Counted from the first letter of the stretch, positions 1 through 7,916 are shown. The stretch: DNA of 10,852 nt from Flavobacteriales bacterium UBA1958 (GCA_002336675.1 DDEI01000082.1:1-10852), one strand, 5' to 3'. Notes: generated by a model not told the origin, from the sequence alone. Numbers and translations are program-made.

Positions 1-893
1 TCTCTCTTTTCCTGATAAAACCCTGAAAGTTCGTGGATGTTATTTCTATTCTGAATGTATTCTGCTAGAGCGTATTGTACTGGAGTGTTTACGCTAAAAA
101 CCAAGTATTGATGTACTTTTCTGAATTCCTGCATGAGATGTTCTGACGCCAGTACATATCCCATTTTCCAGCCAGTAGCATGAAAGGTTTTGCCGAAGGA
201 ATGGACAATGATGCTTTGGTCTTTGAGCCTTTTAGAACTGGCCACACTCACATGCTTTACCCCATCATAAATGATGTGTGCGTAGACCTCATCACTAAGT
301 ACAATGATTCCAGTTCCTGCTACTAATTTTTCTAGCTTTTCTAAATCCTTAGCTGTCCATACTGCTCCTGTAGGATTGTGAGGAGAGTTGACCAAAATCA
401 TTCTGGTTTTCTCTGAAATGGTTTGTTTTACTTCTTCCCATGGAATGGAATAATCTGTAGGGTTCAATTCTACAAATACAGACTTCCCTCCATTCACCTC
501 GACTGCTGGAGAGTAACAATCATAAGCTGGAGAAAACATGATGACCTCATCTCCTTGATGAACGAGCGCTGAAATAGTGGTGTAAATCCCTTGAGTAGCT
601 CCTGCGGTTATTGTTATTTCAGAATCTGAGTTGTAATTGGCCAAATAGAAATCGCGTTGCAACGCTGAAATCTCTTCTCTTAATTCTAGAACTCCAGACA
701 TGGGGGCATACTGGTTTTTTCCCTGAATCATATACTTATTCACAAGTGAAATAAGGGTTTCAGAAATAGAGAACCCGGGGAAGCCCTGCGATAGATTTAT
801 GGCTCCGTATTTATGAGCAAGCCCACTCATTGTGGTGAAAATAGTGGTTCCTACTTCAGGAAGCTTACTGCGAATTGGATGTGTTCTATTCAT
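1..893 (-). CDS. PLP-dependent aminotransferase, methionine aminotransferase-like (partial, C-terminus missing)
   Basis: Fold-type I class I/II aminotransferase, read by reverse translation from ATG at 893; the frame is open for 297 codons to the window edge. Visible family motifs are NQYAPMSG near residue 75, SPAYD near 130, NSPHNPTG with PLP-contacting Asn173, SDEVY with Asp201 and Tyr204, and HSFGKTFHATGWKMGY with the Schiff-base Lys235. The NQYAPMSG and SFGKTFHATGWK versions match the YbdL/kynurenine aminotransferase branch, whose members transfer the amino group of methionine, aromatic or similar amino acids to a 2-oxo acid in the cytoplasm. Family members have about 380 residues, so roughly 85 are outside the window. 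The gene diverges from the S8 protease gene across a 68-base gap. Substrate preference is inferred; kynurenine or glutamine transaminase activity is an alternative. The start is the first Met before the typical SKLPEVGTTIF opening. Confidence 0.9.
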   Translation of the reverse strand, partial: MNRTHPIRSKLPEVGTTIFTTMSGLAHKYGAINLSQGFPGFSISETLISLVNKYMIQGKNQYAPMSGVLELREEISALQRDFYLANYNSDSEITITAGATQGIYTTISALVHQGDEVIMFSPAYDCYSPAVEVNGGKSVFVELNPTDYSIPWEEVKQTISEKTRMILVNSPHNPTGAVWTAKDLEKLEKLVAGTGIIVLSDEVYAHIIYDGVKHVSVASSKRLKDQSIIVHSFGKTFHATGWKMGYVLASEHLMQEFRKVHQYLVFSVNTPVQYALAEYIQNRNNIHELSGFYQEKR

Positions 894-931
894 AGATAAG
901 CGAAAGGTAAATCTTAATTTGTAAAATTCAG

Positions 932-939
932 TAACTTTG
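932..939 (+). promoter_or_regulatory. Candidate Bacteroidota -7 promoter box for the S8 protease gene
   Basis: TAACTTTG is an exact match to the Bacteroidota sigma-A -7 consensus TAnnTTTG. It lies 22 bases before the ATG at 962, which would give a short leader. No convincing -33 TTG element is seen at the usual 19-20 base distance. The same 68-base gap must also promote the divergent aminotransferase; a 7/8 match, TACCTTTC on the minus strand at 909-902, is the best but very close candidate for that. Confidence 0.4.
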
Positions 940-961
940 AAACGACCAAAGTCAATTCCAA

Positions 962-3900
962 ATGAAAGTCCTTCTATCTTCCTTGCTGTTACTTTTTCTT
1001 TCCATCTCCTCTTTTTTCGCACAGGAAGCTCCCATCGTTTCTGGAGAATTAATAATTCAATTAAATAAAACGATCACCGCAAGAGACTTAACTATTCAGT
1101 TGAATGAATATAATGGAGTTAAATCTGGAGTAGCTCTAGACAGAGTTCTTTCTAAATCTGCTTCTATTTACTTATTTAAGTATGATGTGGATAGAGTTCC
1201 TGAAGAAAAAGTACTAGACTTTATATACTCTAATGCTGGAGTTAGTATAGCTCAGTTTAATCATGAAATTCAGAATAGAGCTCTTCCAAACGATCCAAGC
1301 ATAGGCTCTCAATGGCACCATTTAGATGGTTCTGATAATGATATAGATTCTGACTTAGCGTGGGACATTACCACTGGTGGTCAAACCAGTAATGGAGATG
1401 AAATCGTAGTGTGCGTGATCGAAGGTGGCGGAGCTAATTATAATCATCCAGATTTAATAGCCAACCACTGGACCAATACTGCAGAAATAGATAATAACGG
1501 AATAGATGATGATGGTAATGGATATATAGATGACTTTAATGGATGGAATCCTGTTTCAGATAATGACAATGTGGGTAACGCCAATCATGGTACAGCGGTT
1601 TCTGGAATGATAGGCGCTAAGGGAAATAACAATAACGGGGGAGCTGGAGTTAACTGGGATGTGAAAATCATGCAGGTAGACTTAGGTTCGCTCACTGAGG
1701 CTAATGTAATAGAATCCTATTCTTATCCTTTAACGATGAGAGAAAGATACAATGCTTCTAATGGAGCAGAAGGTGCATTCGTGGTAGCTACTAATGCCTC
1801 CTGGGGGATAGACAATGCTAACCCTGCTAACTATCCAGTGTGGTGTGCATTCTATGATACACTAGGAGCTGCAGGAATCTTAAACTGTGGTGCTACCTCT
1901 AATTCTAATGTAAATGTAGATGTGAATGGAGATATGCCCACTGGATGTTCTAGCACCTACATGCTAGGGATAACAGCTACTAACAGCAGTGATCAAAGAA
2001 CTTTCTCTGGTTATGGTGTTAATTCTATCGATCTAGCGGCGCCTGGTGAATCAGTGTTTTTGCCGAGTGGAACTTCGGGTTATTCTTCTACATCAGGAAC
2101 GAGTTTCGCTAGTCCATGTGTAGCCGGTGCCATAGCTTTACTATATTCCGCGCCATGTTCAGACCTAGCTAATCAAGCTTTATCTTCTCCACAAAGCACA
2201 GCTGACCTTGTCAGAAATTATATCTTCAATGGGGTAGATGTTATTCCTAGTTTAGTAGGCGAAACAGCTACTGGCGGAAGGTTAAACGTAAAGAATAGTT
2301 TAGACCTTTTAATTAACGGATGTGGCCCAGTGGAGCCCTGTTCTGCAATTTCACTAGCGCTAGACAATGAATGTGTCTATTCTAATAGTAATGTAACAGC
2401 TACTGTAACCCTCTCTCCTACTTTCAATGAAAATTACTGTACGCTAGGTGACGTAGTTTACGCTGAACTCAACGGAATTAATACTACTGTGGATGCTTCG
2501 AATGGTGACGTAGGTAATGGAGGTTCATACACTATAAGTGGACTGGCCTCTAACACGACTTATAATTTTTCTTACCAAACTGAATCTGGCTCTTCTGCAA
2601 TAGAGACTATTACTACCGACAATTGTTCTTCTCTTACTCCTGGATGTCTGGATAACACCGCCAACAACTTCAATCCAGCTGCTAACATCAATGATGGTTC
2701 ATGTACTTATGATTGTGAGGAGATAACGTTCACCTTACTAACTGATTGCTACGCCGAAGAGGTCGCTTGGTCTTTAGCAGGAGAAAATGGTGAGATTATT
2801 AGTGAGGTTGTGGAAGAATCTCTCTCTAACAACACAGAATATACTTTCTCCGTATGTTTAACTCAGGAGTGTTATTTATTAACTGTGACTGATTCATACG
2901 GAGATGGATTAGCGGGGTCGCTTTTTAATTGCCCTGCCAATGGATCTTTTTCCCTTACCAATGATACTGACGAAACGATTATAGATCAATTGATTAATCC
3001 TGATTATGGAAGTGAATATAGCATCGACTTCTGTATTTCGATTTCTCAAACCATAATACTGGGCTGCACTGATGACCAAGCATGCAACTTTGATTCTATA
3101 GCTACTGATAATGACGGAAGTTGTACTTACCCCGGATGCACTGACGACCAAGCATGCAATTACAACCAAGCCGCTGGTTGTGAAGATGGAAGCTGTATTA
3201 TTCCACCTGCTAATGACATTTGTGCTGACGCTTTTCCTTTAACCGAAGGAATAAATACTATTTCTAATGAAAATGCTTGTACTGACGAAGGATATTCAGT
3301 ACCTACCACAACATGTAACTCAACGGATGGCTGGTGCAATGAGAACCTAATAGAAAATGATGTCTTCTATTCTTTCACGACTCCAGCGTTTCCCGTGGCT
3401 ATTTCTATTGAAACTAGTTTCTCAGCTCCTATTTCTCTTAATGATACTCAAATGGCCCTATTTTCAGAATGCGGAGGAACATTAATAGCAGCTAATGATG
3501 ATGGAGGTGCGGACTTATATATGTCTCGTTTAGACTTCGCGTGTGGCCAACTAGCGGTTAACACTTCTTTTTTAGTCCTTATAGATGGTTATGATGGTGC
3601 TTCGGGAATCGCTAATCTTACCTTAACATTCAATGGAGCTGACTGTGGAGATCCAGGATGTACTGATTCTGAAGCAGTAAATTATAATTCAAATGCGACC
3701 TCCGATGATGGCAGTTGTATTTACCTTTGTGATAATGATACTGAAGCTCCTATATTTATTACAAATGCTGCAGATATAACACTCGATTGTGGAATGCCTA
3801 TACCAGAAATTCCTATTGTTGAAGCCAATGATAATTGCACTGCGTTAGTTTCCGTATTGTATTCTGAAGAAACTATTCCAGGATCGGGAAATGGATTTAC

Positions 3901-4165
3901 TATTTTAAGAACATGGTTAGCTGAGGATGACAGCGAAAATCAAGCCGTTTTCGTACAAACTTTAGAAAGCTTGGATAACTGTGCCCCAAACGCATGTTCC
4001 GCCGACTTCAACTCAAGTGGCTTGGTAGAAGTAATGGATTTAGCAATTTTACTGGGGAACTTTGGATGTGCAGAAAACTGCATAGCTAATTTAGATGACA
4101 TAGAAGGAGTGAATGTCTCTGACGTCTCGATATTCCTTCAGTTTTTTGGTTCTACATGCGAATAA
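962..4165 (+). CDS. Secreted subtilisin-like (S8) serine protease, multidomain, with dockerin-like C-terminus
   Basis: A 1067-residue exported protein. Signal peptide at residues 1-20, cleavage probably after FFA. The S8 peptidase domain runs from about 125 to 455: His209 in NHGTAVSG, oxyanion Asn278 in TNASWG, and nucleophile Ser381 in SGTSFASP. The position of the catalytic Asp, normally in a DTG or DSG motif, reads VCVIEGGG, so Glu154 replaces Asp. Four cysteine-rich 'GCxDxxAxNxNxxAxxDGSC' repeats start at 561, 701, 725 and 899. Between them lie a beta-sandwich module common in secreted Bacteroidota proteins (about 587-695, with TVTDSYGDGL) and a PPC/CUB-like module (about 748-891). A HYR-like domain covers about 923-1001, and a dockerin-like pair ends the protein (1009-1067). 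There is no YPNP-type T9SS sorting domain. It probably cleaves proteins or peptides outside the cell, if the Glu variant is active. The S8 assignment is firm; the names of the accessory domains are by eye. Confidence 0.9.
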   Translation: MKVLLSSLLLLFLSISSFFAQEAPIVSGELIIQLNKTITARDLTIQLNEYNGVKSGVALDRVLSKSASIYLFKYDVDRVPEEKVLDFIYSNAGVSIAQFNHEIQNRALPNDPSIGSQWHHLDGSDNDIDSDLAWDITTGGQTSNGDEIVVCVIEGGGANYNHPDLIANHWTNTAEIDNNGIDDDGNGYIDDFNGWNPVSDNDNVGNANHGTAVSGMIGAKGNNNNGGAGVNWDVKIMQVDLGSLTEANVIESYSYPLTMRERYNASNGAEGAFVVATNASWGIDNANPANYPVWCAFYDTLGAAGILNCGATSNSNVNVDVNGDMPTGCSSTYMLGITATNSSDQRTFSGYGVNSIDLAAPGESVFLPSGTSGYSSTSGTSFASPCVAGAIALLYSAPCSDLANQALSSPQSTADLVRNYIFNGVDVIPSLVGETATGGRLNVKNSLDLLINGCGPVEPCSAISLALDNECVYSNSNVTATVTLSPTFNENYCTLGDVVYAELNGINTTVDASNGDVGNGGSYTISGLASNTTYNFSYQTESGSSAIETITTDNCSSLTPGCLDNTANNFNPAANINDGSCTYDCEEITFTLLTDCYAEEVAWSLAGENGEIISEVVEESLSNNTEYTFSVCLTQECYLLTVTDSYGDGLAGSLFNCPANGSFSLTNDTDETIIDQLINPDYGSEYSIDFCISISQTIILGCTDDQACNFDSIATDNDGSCTYPGCTDDQACNYNQAAGCEDGSCIIPPANDICADAFPLTEGINTISNENACTDEGYSVPTTTCNSTDGWCNENLIENDVFYSFTTPAFPVAISIETSFSAPISLNDTQMALFSECGGTLIAANDDGGADLYMSRLDFACGQLAVNTSFLVLIDGYDGASGIANLTLTFNGADCGDPGCTDSEAVNYNSNATSDDGSCIYLCDNDTEAPIFITNAADITLDCGMPIPEIPIVEANDNCTALVSVLYSEETIPGSGNGFTILRTWLAEDDSENQAVFVQTLESLDNCAPNACSADFNSSGLVEVMDLAILLGNFGCAENCIANLDDIEGVNVSDVSIFLQFFGSTCE
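2642..3724 (+). repeat. Four copies of a cysteine-rich 'GCxD...DGSC' repeat inside the S8 protease gene
   Basis: Protein-level copies lie at bases 2642-2710, 3062-3130, 3134-3196 and 3656-3724. Each is 21-23 residues with the pattern G-C-x-D-x-x-A-x-N-[FY]-x-x-x-A-x-x-x-D-G-S-C. Copies 2 and 3 are nearly adjacent and almost identical at DNA level over their first 25 bases (TGCACTGAyGACCAAGCATG, then CAAyT), so they look like a recent duplication. Such repeats are common in large secreted Bacteroidota proteins. The paired cysteines and Asp/Asn residues suggest a small disulfide-closed, perhaps calcium-binding, linker; that role is inference. Confidence 0.75.
3986..4162 (+). other. Dockerin-like C-terminal module of the S8 protease
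   Basis: The last 59 residues form two related segments bounded by cysteines. In the first, Asp1015, Asn1017, Ser1019, Gly1020 and Asp1026 space like a calcium loop, followed by VMDLAILLGNFGC. In the second, Asn1043, Asp1045, Gly1049, Asn1051 and Asp1054 do the same, followed by SDVSIFLQFFG. This resembles a degenerate type I dockerin (paired F-hand loops plus a short helix). It occupies the place where T9SS cargo would carry its sorting domain. The relation to dockerins is by pattern only. Confidence 0.55.
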
Positions 4166-4171
4166 GGTTTT

Positions 4172-4193
4172 AAGCTTTGGTGGACAAGAGCTT
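4172..4193. terminator. Weak hairpin between the convergent S8 protease and porZ genes
   Basis: AAGCTTTG at 4172-4179 pairs with CAAGAGCTT at 4185-4193, leaving one bulged base and a 5-base loop. It fills most of the 35-base gap between the stop codons of two convergent genes, so it could end transcripts from both sides. There is no proper T-tract on either strand, which keeps confidence low. Confidence 0.3.
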
Positions 4194-4200
4194 TCTAAGT

Positions 4201-6561
4201 CTAGTTTACCACTGCTATTTTTCCTACTGTAGTTTCGGACCCATCTCTGTTAGTAGCAAATACTAAATAAACTCCAGTGCTCACTCGCTCACCGTTCTCA
4301 TTCTTTCCATTCCAAAGCGCTCTTCCTCCTTCTGATGTAGTAGAGTGAACAACAGTACCGTTTATGTCAGTTATTTTAACATCTGTTCTAAATGTAAGTC
4401 CATCTATCGTTATAACCCCATTATAATCTGCTCTCACTGGGTTAGGGTAAATACTAGCTTCGTTTATTTTCCCATCAAAACCTGTCGCCGTGCCTATAAA
4501 TGAGACCACACCCTCATCAGTCGCGAAGAAAATCTCTCCTGTACTGAAATTGAATGATATATCTTGAATTGTATTAGATATTAGCGGGCTATTATCTTCT
4601 GTAAATCTATAAATCTGATCTATACCATCAGCACTTAGTAAATAAACCCCAGATGTTTGGGTTCCAATCCACTTTCGATTTCCTCCATCTACTTCTATCG
4701 AAGTAATAGTTTCGGTCTCTAACAGTAACTGGAAATTTCCATCCTGTTCTATCAAAATCTGCTGTGCATCACACAAATCATCAGTAAAAATACATTCAGT
4801 ATCATAGAAGACACCTATACCCTGTAAGGTACCTATCCAAATTTCACCGTTTACATCACTACTTATAGAATATACATCATCAGATGGAAGAGCTCCCTCA
4901 CCATCTGCAGTGCCCAATATTTTATATCTATCATCACTAGTGTCACTTAAGGAATCTCCATAATCAAATACAAGAACTCCGTTTCCTTTAGGAAGAGTTA
5001 CCCAGATATAGTCTCCCCTATCCGTTCCTGAATCAATTATAACATCTCCTAAGACAAACGTTTCATTAATAGCTCCCTCAAAATTAAAAGAGTACCACTG
5101 ACCTCCTGGGGTAAGCACATGGAGACAATCTGCAGTTTTACTGTTCGTTACCCACAAGTTCTCATCATTATCAAACGCTAGCCCATCCACATATACTATT
5201 TCATTATTGAACTCCTCATTTACACCCACTAAGGGAGAATTAGTAGTATTATGAATTTCTATAATTTCTCCATTTAAAATTTCGTAAACACCTTCATCCC
5301 AACTACTCACATAAACGCGGTCAGGATTTGAAGGATCTATAGCAACGTCCATCATATCAAAAGCCACATTACCATATTCATTTTCTCCATCCATTAACGG
5401 CTCGGTTTCACGAGTAATACTATTCCATTTATTATTGACATAATAATTGATCCCATTCTGGCTCCAATTATTCACATACCCAAGCCTTACGCCTCCCGTG
5501 GCGCACCATACATCTTCAAAATAGGACCTAATTTTTCTTGCGGCAGAATTTCTAGGTCCGTTAGGTATTATTTTGGCAGGTGCACTTCCCTGCAGAACAT
5601 GAAACAAACCATCTCTATTATTGGCTACCCAGAATCCATTACCTAGAGGATCAGGTATAGCCTGATAGCTGTCTGTCCACCCTGGCCCAAGGAATTCAAT
5701 ACTTCTAACAATTTGTAGATCTTGATCATATATTTGAACAATACCTTTCGTGGTAAGAAAAAGCTGATTATTCTGCCTTTTGATTTCCCTAACCTTCCCA
5801 ACTTCATCAAACCAAAATTCCTCCCATGGCTCATCTATGCTTAAAGATGTAGAATAGACATATTCACCCTCAGCAGTAACCTCATGTATGTAGAGCCTTC
5901 CATTAAAACTAGTAATATTCTCATACCTTCCCTCTAGGTTTGGAGTTTCGAGACTTAAAGTCCAAGACTCAAAATTTGCTAAAAAAGAATTATTCTCTTC
6001 AGCTTCAAATACACCTCTGTCCGTGGCAGCCAAAATTCTACCATCTACGATTTCAAGATCAAAAACATTGACATAAGCCCCATTCTCTCCAATTAAGTAG
6101 GTATCCTTAATTTCCAATCTAACAAGGTCCAACTGAATTATGCCAAACTCAGTACAGAGAAAGGCAAAATCACCTTTCACGTAAATTGAATTTATCCTTT
6201 TCGCAGCTATAAGGGAACTTTCCTTGACATCTGACAAATTAATAAACTTGTTTCCTAACATGATGTCTAAGTTTCCATTGTCATAACCAACAAGCAACAT
6301 ATCCCTTTCAGGGATTCCCTCTAAACAACTAATGCCGATATCCGATAAATCGTTGGCTTTATTTATTCTGGTAATACTATTATCCTCTAAAGAAACTCTA
6401 AAAGCGCCCAGTGAAGTAGCGGCGTATACGGCATCATTCGTACCAGTAACACAAATGACATTTTTATAACTAAAATGATCCTTCCAGGTTAATAGCTCAT
6501 TTTGAGTGTAACTAGACAGAAATAAGGCGTTACAAAGGAAAATTAGAAAAAATCGTTTCAT
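4201..6561 (-). CDS. porZ: PorZ, type IX secretion system surface attachment-complex protein
   Basis: A 786-residue exported beta-propeller protein. Signal peptide at 1-19 (MKRFFLIFLCNALFLSSYT). The N-terminal region starts with the PorZ-type segment LTWKDHFSYKNVICV and continues with YAATSLGAFRV, NDLSDIGISCLEG and GYDNGNLDIM, followed by many short propeller-blade repeats such as WIGTLQGIGVFYD, WIGTQTSGVYLL and FFATDEGVVSF. A T9SS type A sorting domain occupies 702-786, beginning ASIYPNP and ending GVYLVFATNRDGSETTVGKI. The length is close to Porphyromonas PorZ (about 776 residues: two propellers plus this domain). In that organism PorZ acts at the surface with PorU, PorV and PorQ, and helps deliver anionic LPS to the PorU sortase that cleaves and anchors cargo. 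Here the same role in cargo attachment is inferred; the anchor sugar may differ. The gene converges on the S8 protease gene and stands alone. Confidence 0.88.
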   Translation of the reverse strand: MKRFFLIFLCNALFLSSYTQNELLTWKDHFSYKNVICVTGTNDAVYAATSLGAFRVSLEDNSITRINKANDLSDIGISCLEGIPERDMLLVGYDNGNLDIMLGNKFINLSDVKESSLIAAKRINSIYVKGDFAFLCTEFGIIQLDLVRLEIKDTYLIGENGAYVNVFDLEIVDGRILAATDRGVFEAEENNSFLANFESWTLSLETPNLEGRYENITSFNGRLYIHEVTAEGEYVYSTSLSIDEPWEEFWFDEVGKVREIKRQNNQLFLTTKGIVQIYDQDLQIVRSIEFLGPGWTDSYQAIPDPLGNGFWVANNRDGLFHVLQGSAPAKIIPNGPRNSAARKIRSYFEDVWCATGGVRLGYVNNWSQNGINYYVNNKWNSITRETEPLMDGENEYGNVAFDMMDVAIDPSNPDRVYVSSWDEGVYEILNGEIIEIHNTTNSPLVGVNEEFNNEIVYVDGLAFDNDENLWVTNSKTADCLHVLTPGGQWYSFNFEGAINETFVLGDVIIDSGTDRGDYIWVTLPKGNGVLVFDYGDSLSDTSDDRYKILGTADGEGALPSDDVYSISSDVNGEIWIGTLQGIGVFYDTECIFTDDLCDAQQILIEQDGNFQLLLETETITSIEVDGGNRKWIGTQTSGVYLLSADGIDQIYRFTEDNSPLISNTIQDISFNFSTGEIFFATDEGVVSFIGTATGFDGKINEASIYPNPVRADYNGVITIDGLTFRTDVKITDINGTVVHSTTSEGGRALWNGKNENGERVSTGVYLVFATNRDGSETTVGKIAVVN

Positions 6562-6858
6562 TGAAAATAAAATTGGCTAAATCTAAAACGTAAATTTAGA
6601 CTGTTTCATGTGCAGATCTAATAATTTGAAAAAGAATTGGACTTACAGTAAAACCAGAGGCAATATTCCACCTAATGGATTTCCATTTACTTGGCTCATT
6701 AGCTCATAGCCATAGCCATCGAACAGTTAGCAGATCAGACCCAACGGCAGGTGTGTTTCAGCTAAGAGAATTAGCGGTATTCATCCCTAAAACCTACTTT
6801 TTTTAAACACTTCTAAAATTTACTTTGTAATTTTAGCAGGATAATCAAATAGTGAAAG
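6562..6858. other. 297-base gap between divergent genes; start-region signals and an unrecognised open segment
   Basis: The gap separates porZ (minus) from the 327-residue secreted protein gene (plus). Near porZ, TACGTTTT (minus strand, 6592-6585) is a 7/8 match to the TAnnTTTG -7 box, 24 bases from its ATG. On the plus strand the frame starting at 6630 is open to TAA at 6804-6806, with an ATG at 6675 giving 43 residues (MDFHLLGSLAHSHSHRTVS...). I recognise no family, and no promoter or start context supports it. It may be spacer or the remnant of a lost gene. A small hairpin, GCTAA-GAGAA-TTAGC, lies at 6761-6775. Confidence 0.4.
6820..6835 (+). promoter_or_regulatory. Candidate -7 promoter region for the 327-residue secreted protein gene
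   Basis: Two overlapping near matches to TAnnTTTG sit 24-39 bases before the ATG at 6859: TTACTTTG at 6820-6827 and TAATTTTA at 6828-6835, each 7/8. No clear -33 TTG is visible. Choice between the two is not possible by eye. Confidence 0.3.
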
Positions 6859-7842
6859 ATGAAGAAACTAATAATCCTACTACTTACCCTTCCAGTATTT
6901 GGAATAGCACAAAATACAGTCTGTTTTACAATTGACTCTAACCCAAACACAAATGACACAGCTCTGGCTCCTTTCACAAAGTATGTAGATGTTTTAGGTT
7001 GCTTTAGTATTTATGCTGAAAGCACAATATCAGATGAAAAAGTGCTACATGCAGCTGCAGTTACTGCAGAATTATTGGACAATAATGAAGATGGAATCGT
7101 AGATGACTCTGCCATTGAAACACAACTAGCCGGTGAGAATGCTTTAATACCAATATTCTCAGCAGAAAACTCTGCAGTAGAAAACACCTTCTTCAATAAC
7201 TATGACGGAGATGGCGTAAGCGCAGTACTCTACCAAGATGAAGTTGATCCTACACAAACAGGGCATTGGGGAGATGATGCTACCGTGGAAGAGATTATGC
7301 ATACCATAAATCATGTCGGACATACGAATATTTATCCAACCGCTTTTAGTATGCAGCCTAATTCTTCTTTAATGTCAGCCGCCATGGATGCTGCCAGAGG
7401 AGGACAATTCACGACAATCCCTAATCCTTATCCTGATTCTGCTTGGTATCATTATGACGACCAAACTTGTGATTATGAATGTATGATGATTGAATATATG
7501 TATTGGGCTTTAGTAAGTAATATGGGGATTTTAGATGATGCTCAAACAGCGGAAGGAATTGCAGACGAATGGGAACCATACAATGCTACCCTTTTACAAA
7601 GCATGGATGTTTTGATGTACGCCTTAATCACTGACCCACAATACAAATTACCTTTATCTCCTCCAGATGGTAATTATTGCCCTAGTTCTGCAATCGTTCC
7701 AGAATTAAATAAAAACAGCATTAGAACTCTGTTAAAAATCACAGACGTTTTCGGAAGAGAAACAGAAAAAACTGCACGTCAAACACTATTCTATATCTAT
7801 GATGACGGAACAGTAGATAGAAAAATCATTGTAGCATATTAA
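6859..7842 (+). CDS. Secreted protein of unknown function with a His/Glu cluster and T9SS-cargo-like tail
   Basis: 327 residues, signal peptide at 1-18 (cleavage near GIAQ-N). I do not recognise a named family. Residues 73-84 (LDNNEDGIVDDS) look like an EF-hand-type calcium loop. Residues 144-155 read EEIMHTINHVGH, with Glu144, Glu145, His148, His152 and His155 spaced as in a metal site. It recalls the HExxHxxGxxH zinc motif of metzincins but lacks the HE pair, so peptidase activity is not shown. Further landmarks are MDAARGGQF (175-183), SAWYHYDDQTCDYECMMIEY (194-213, with paired cysteines) and ALITDPQYKLP (255-265). The last 44 residues (LLKITDVFGRET, LFYIYDDGTV, RKII) match the C-terminal tail seen on many exported flavobacterial proteins and probably act as a T9SS sorting tail. 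The gene stands alone and converges on the CotH-type gene. Start chosen because the signal peptide begins at this Met. Confidence 0.8.
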   Translation: MKKLIILLLTLPVFGIAQNTVCFTIDSNPNTNDTALAPFTKYVDVLGCFSIYAESTISDEKVLHAAAVTAELLDNNEDGIVDDSAIETQLAGENALIPIFSAENSAVENTFFNNYDGDGVSAVLYQDEVDPTQTGHWGDDATVEEIMHTINHVGHTNIYPTAFSMQPNSSLMSAAMDAARGGQFTTIPNPYPDSAWYHYDDQTCDYECMMIEYMYWALVSNMGILDDAQTAEGIADEWEPYNATLLQSMDVLMYALITDPQYKLPLSPPDGNYCPSSAIVPELNKNSIRTLLKITDVFGRETEKTARQTLFYIYDDGTVDRKIIVAY

Positions 7843-7899
7843 TTTTCTGAAAAAACTCAAACTTAGGACTGTAACATCCAACAAGCAAAAGCCTGAATG

Positions 7900-7915
7900 A
7901 CCTTATACTTAAGGT
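7900..7915. terminator. Small perfect hairpin between convergent genes
   Basis: ACCTTA-TACT-TAAGGT is a 6-bp perfect stem with a 4-base loop, one base from the stop codon of the minus-strand CotH-type gene and 57 bases after the plus-strand stop at 7842. Its place in a convergent gap suits a shared terminator, but the stem is short and no T-tract follows on either strand. Confidence 0.3.
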
Positions 7916-7916
7916 A

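Noticed and set aside
2909..3169. Minus-strand open frame of 86 codons inside the S8 protease gene
   Set aside because: Antisense to well-supported coding repeats with cysteine patterns; its own translation has no recognisable features.
5643..5834. Minus-strand open frame of 63 codons overlapping porZ in another frame
   Set aside because: Shadow of the porZ reading frame; porZ is supported over its full length.
7011..7196. Minus-strand open frame of 61 codons inside the 327-residue gene
   Set aside because: Antisense shadow with low-complexity Ser/Ala translation and no start context.
6859..7842. Calling the 327-residue protein a zinc metalloprotease
   Set aside because: The cluster is EExxHxxxHxxH, not HExxH; catalytic function cannot be supported from the motif alone.
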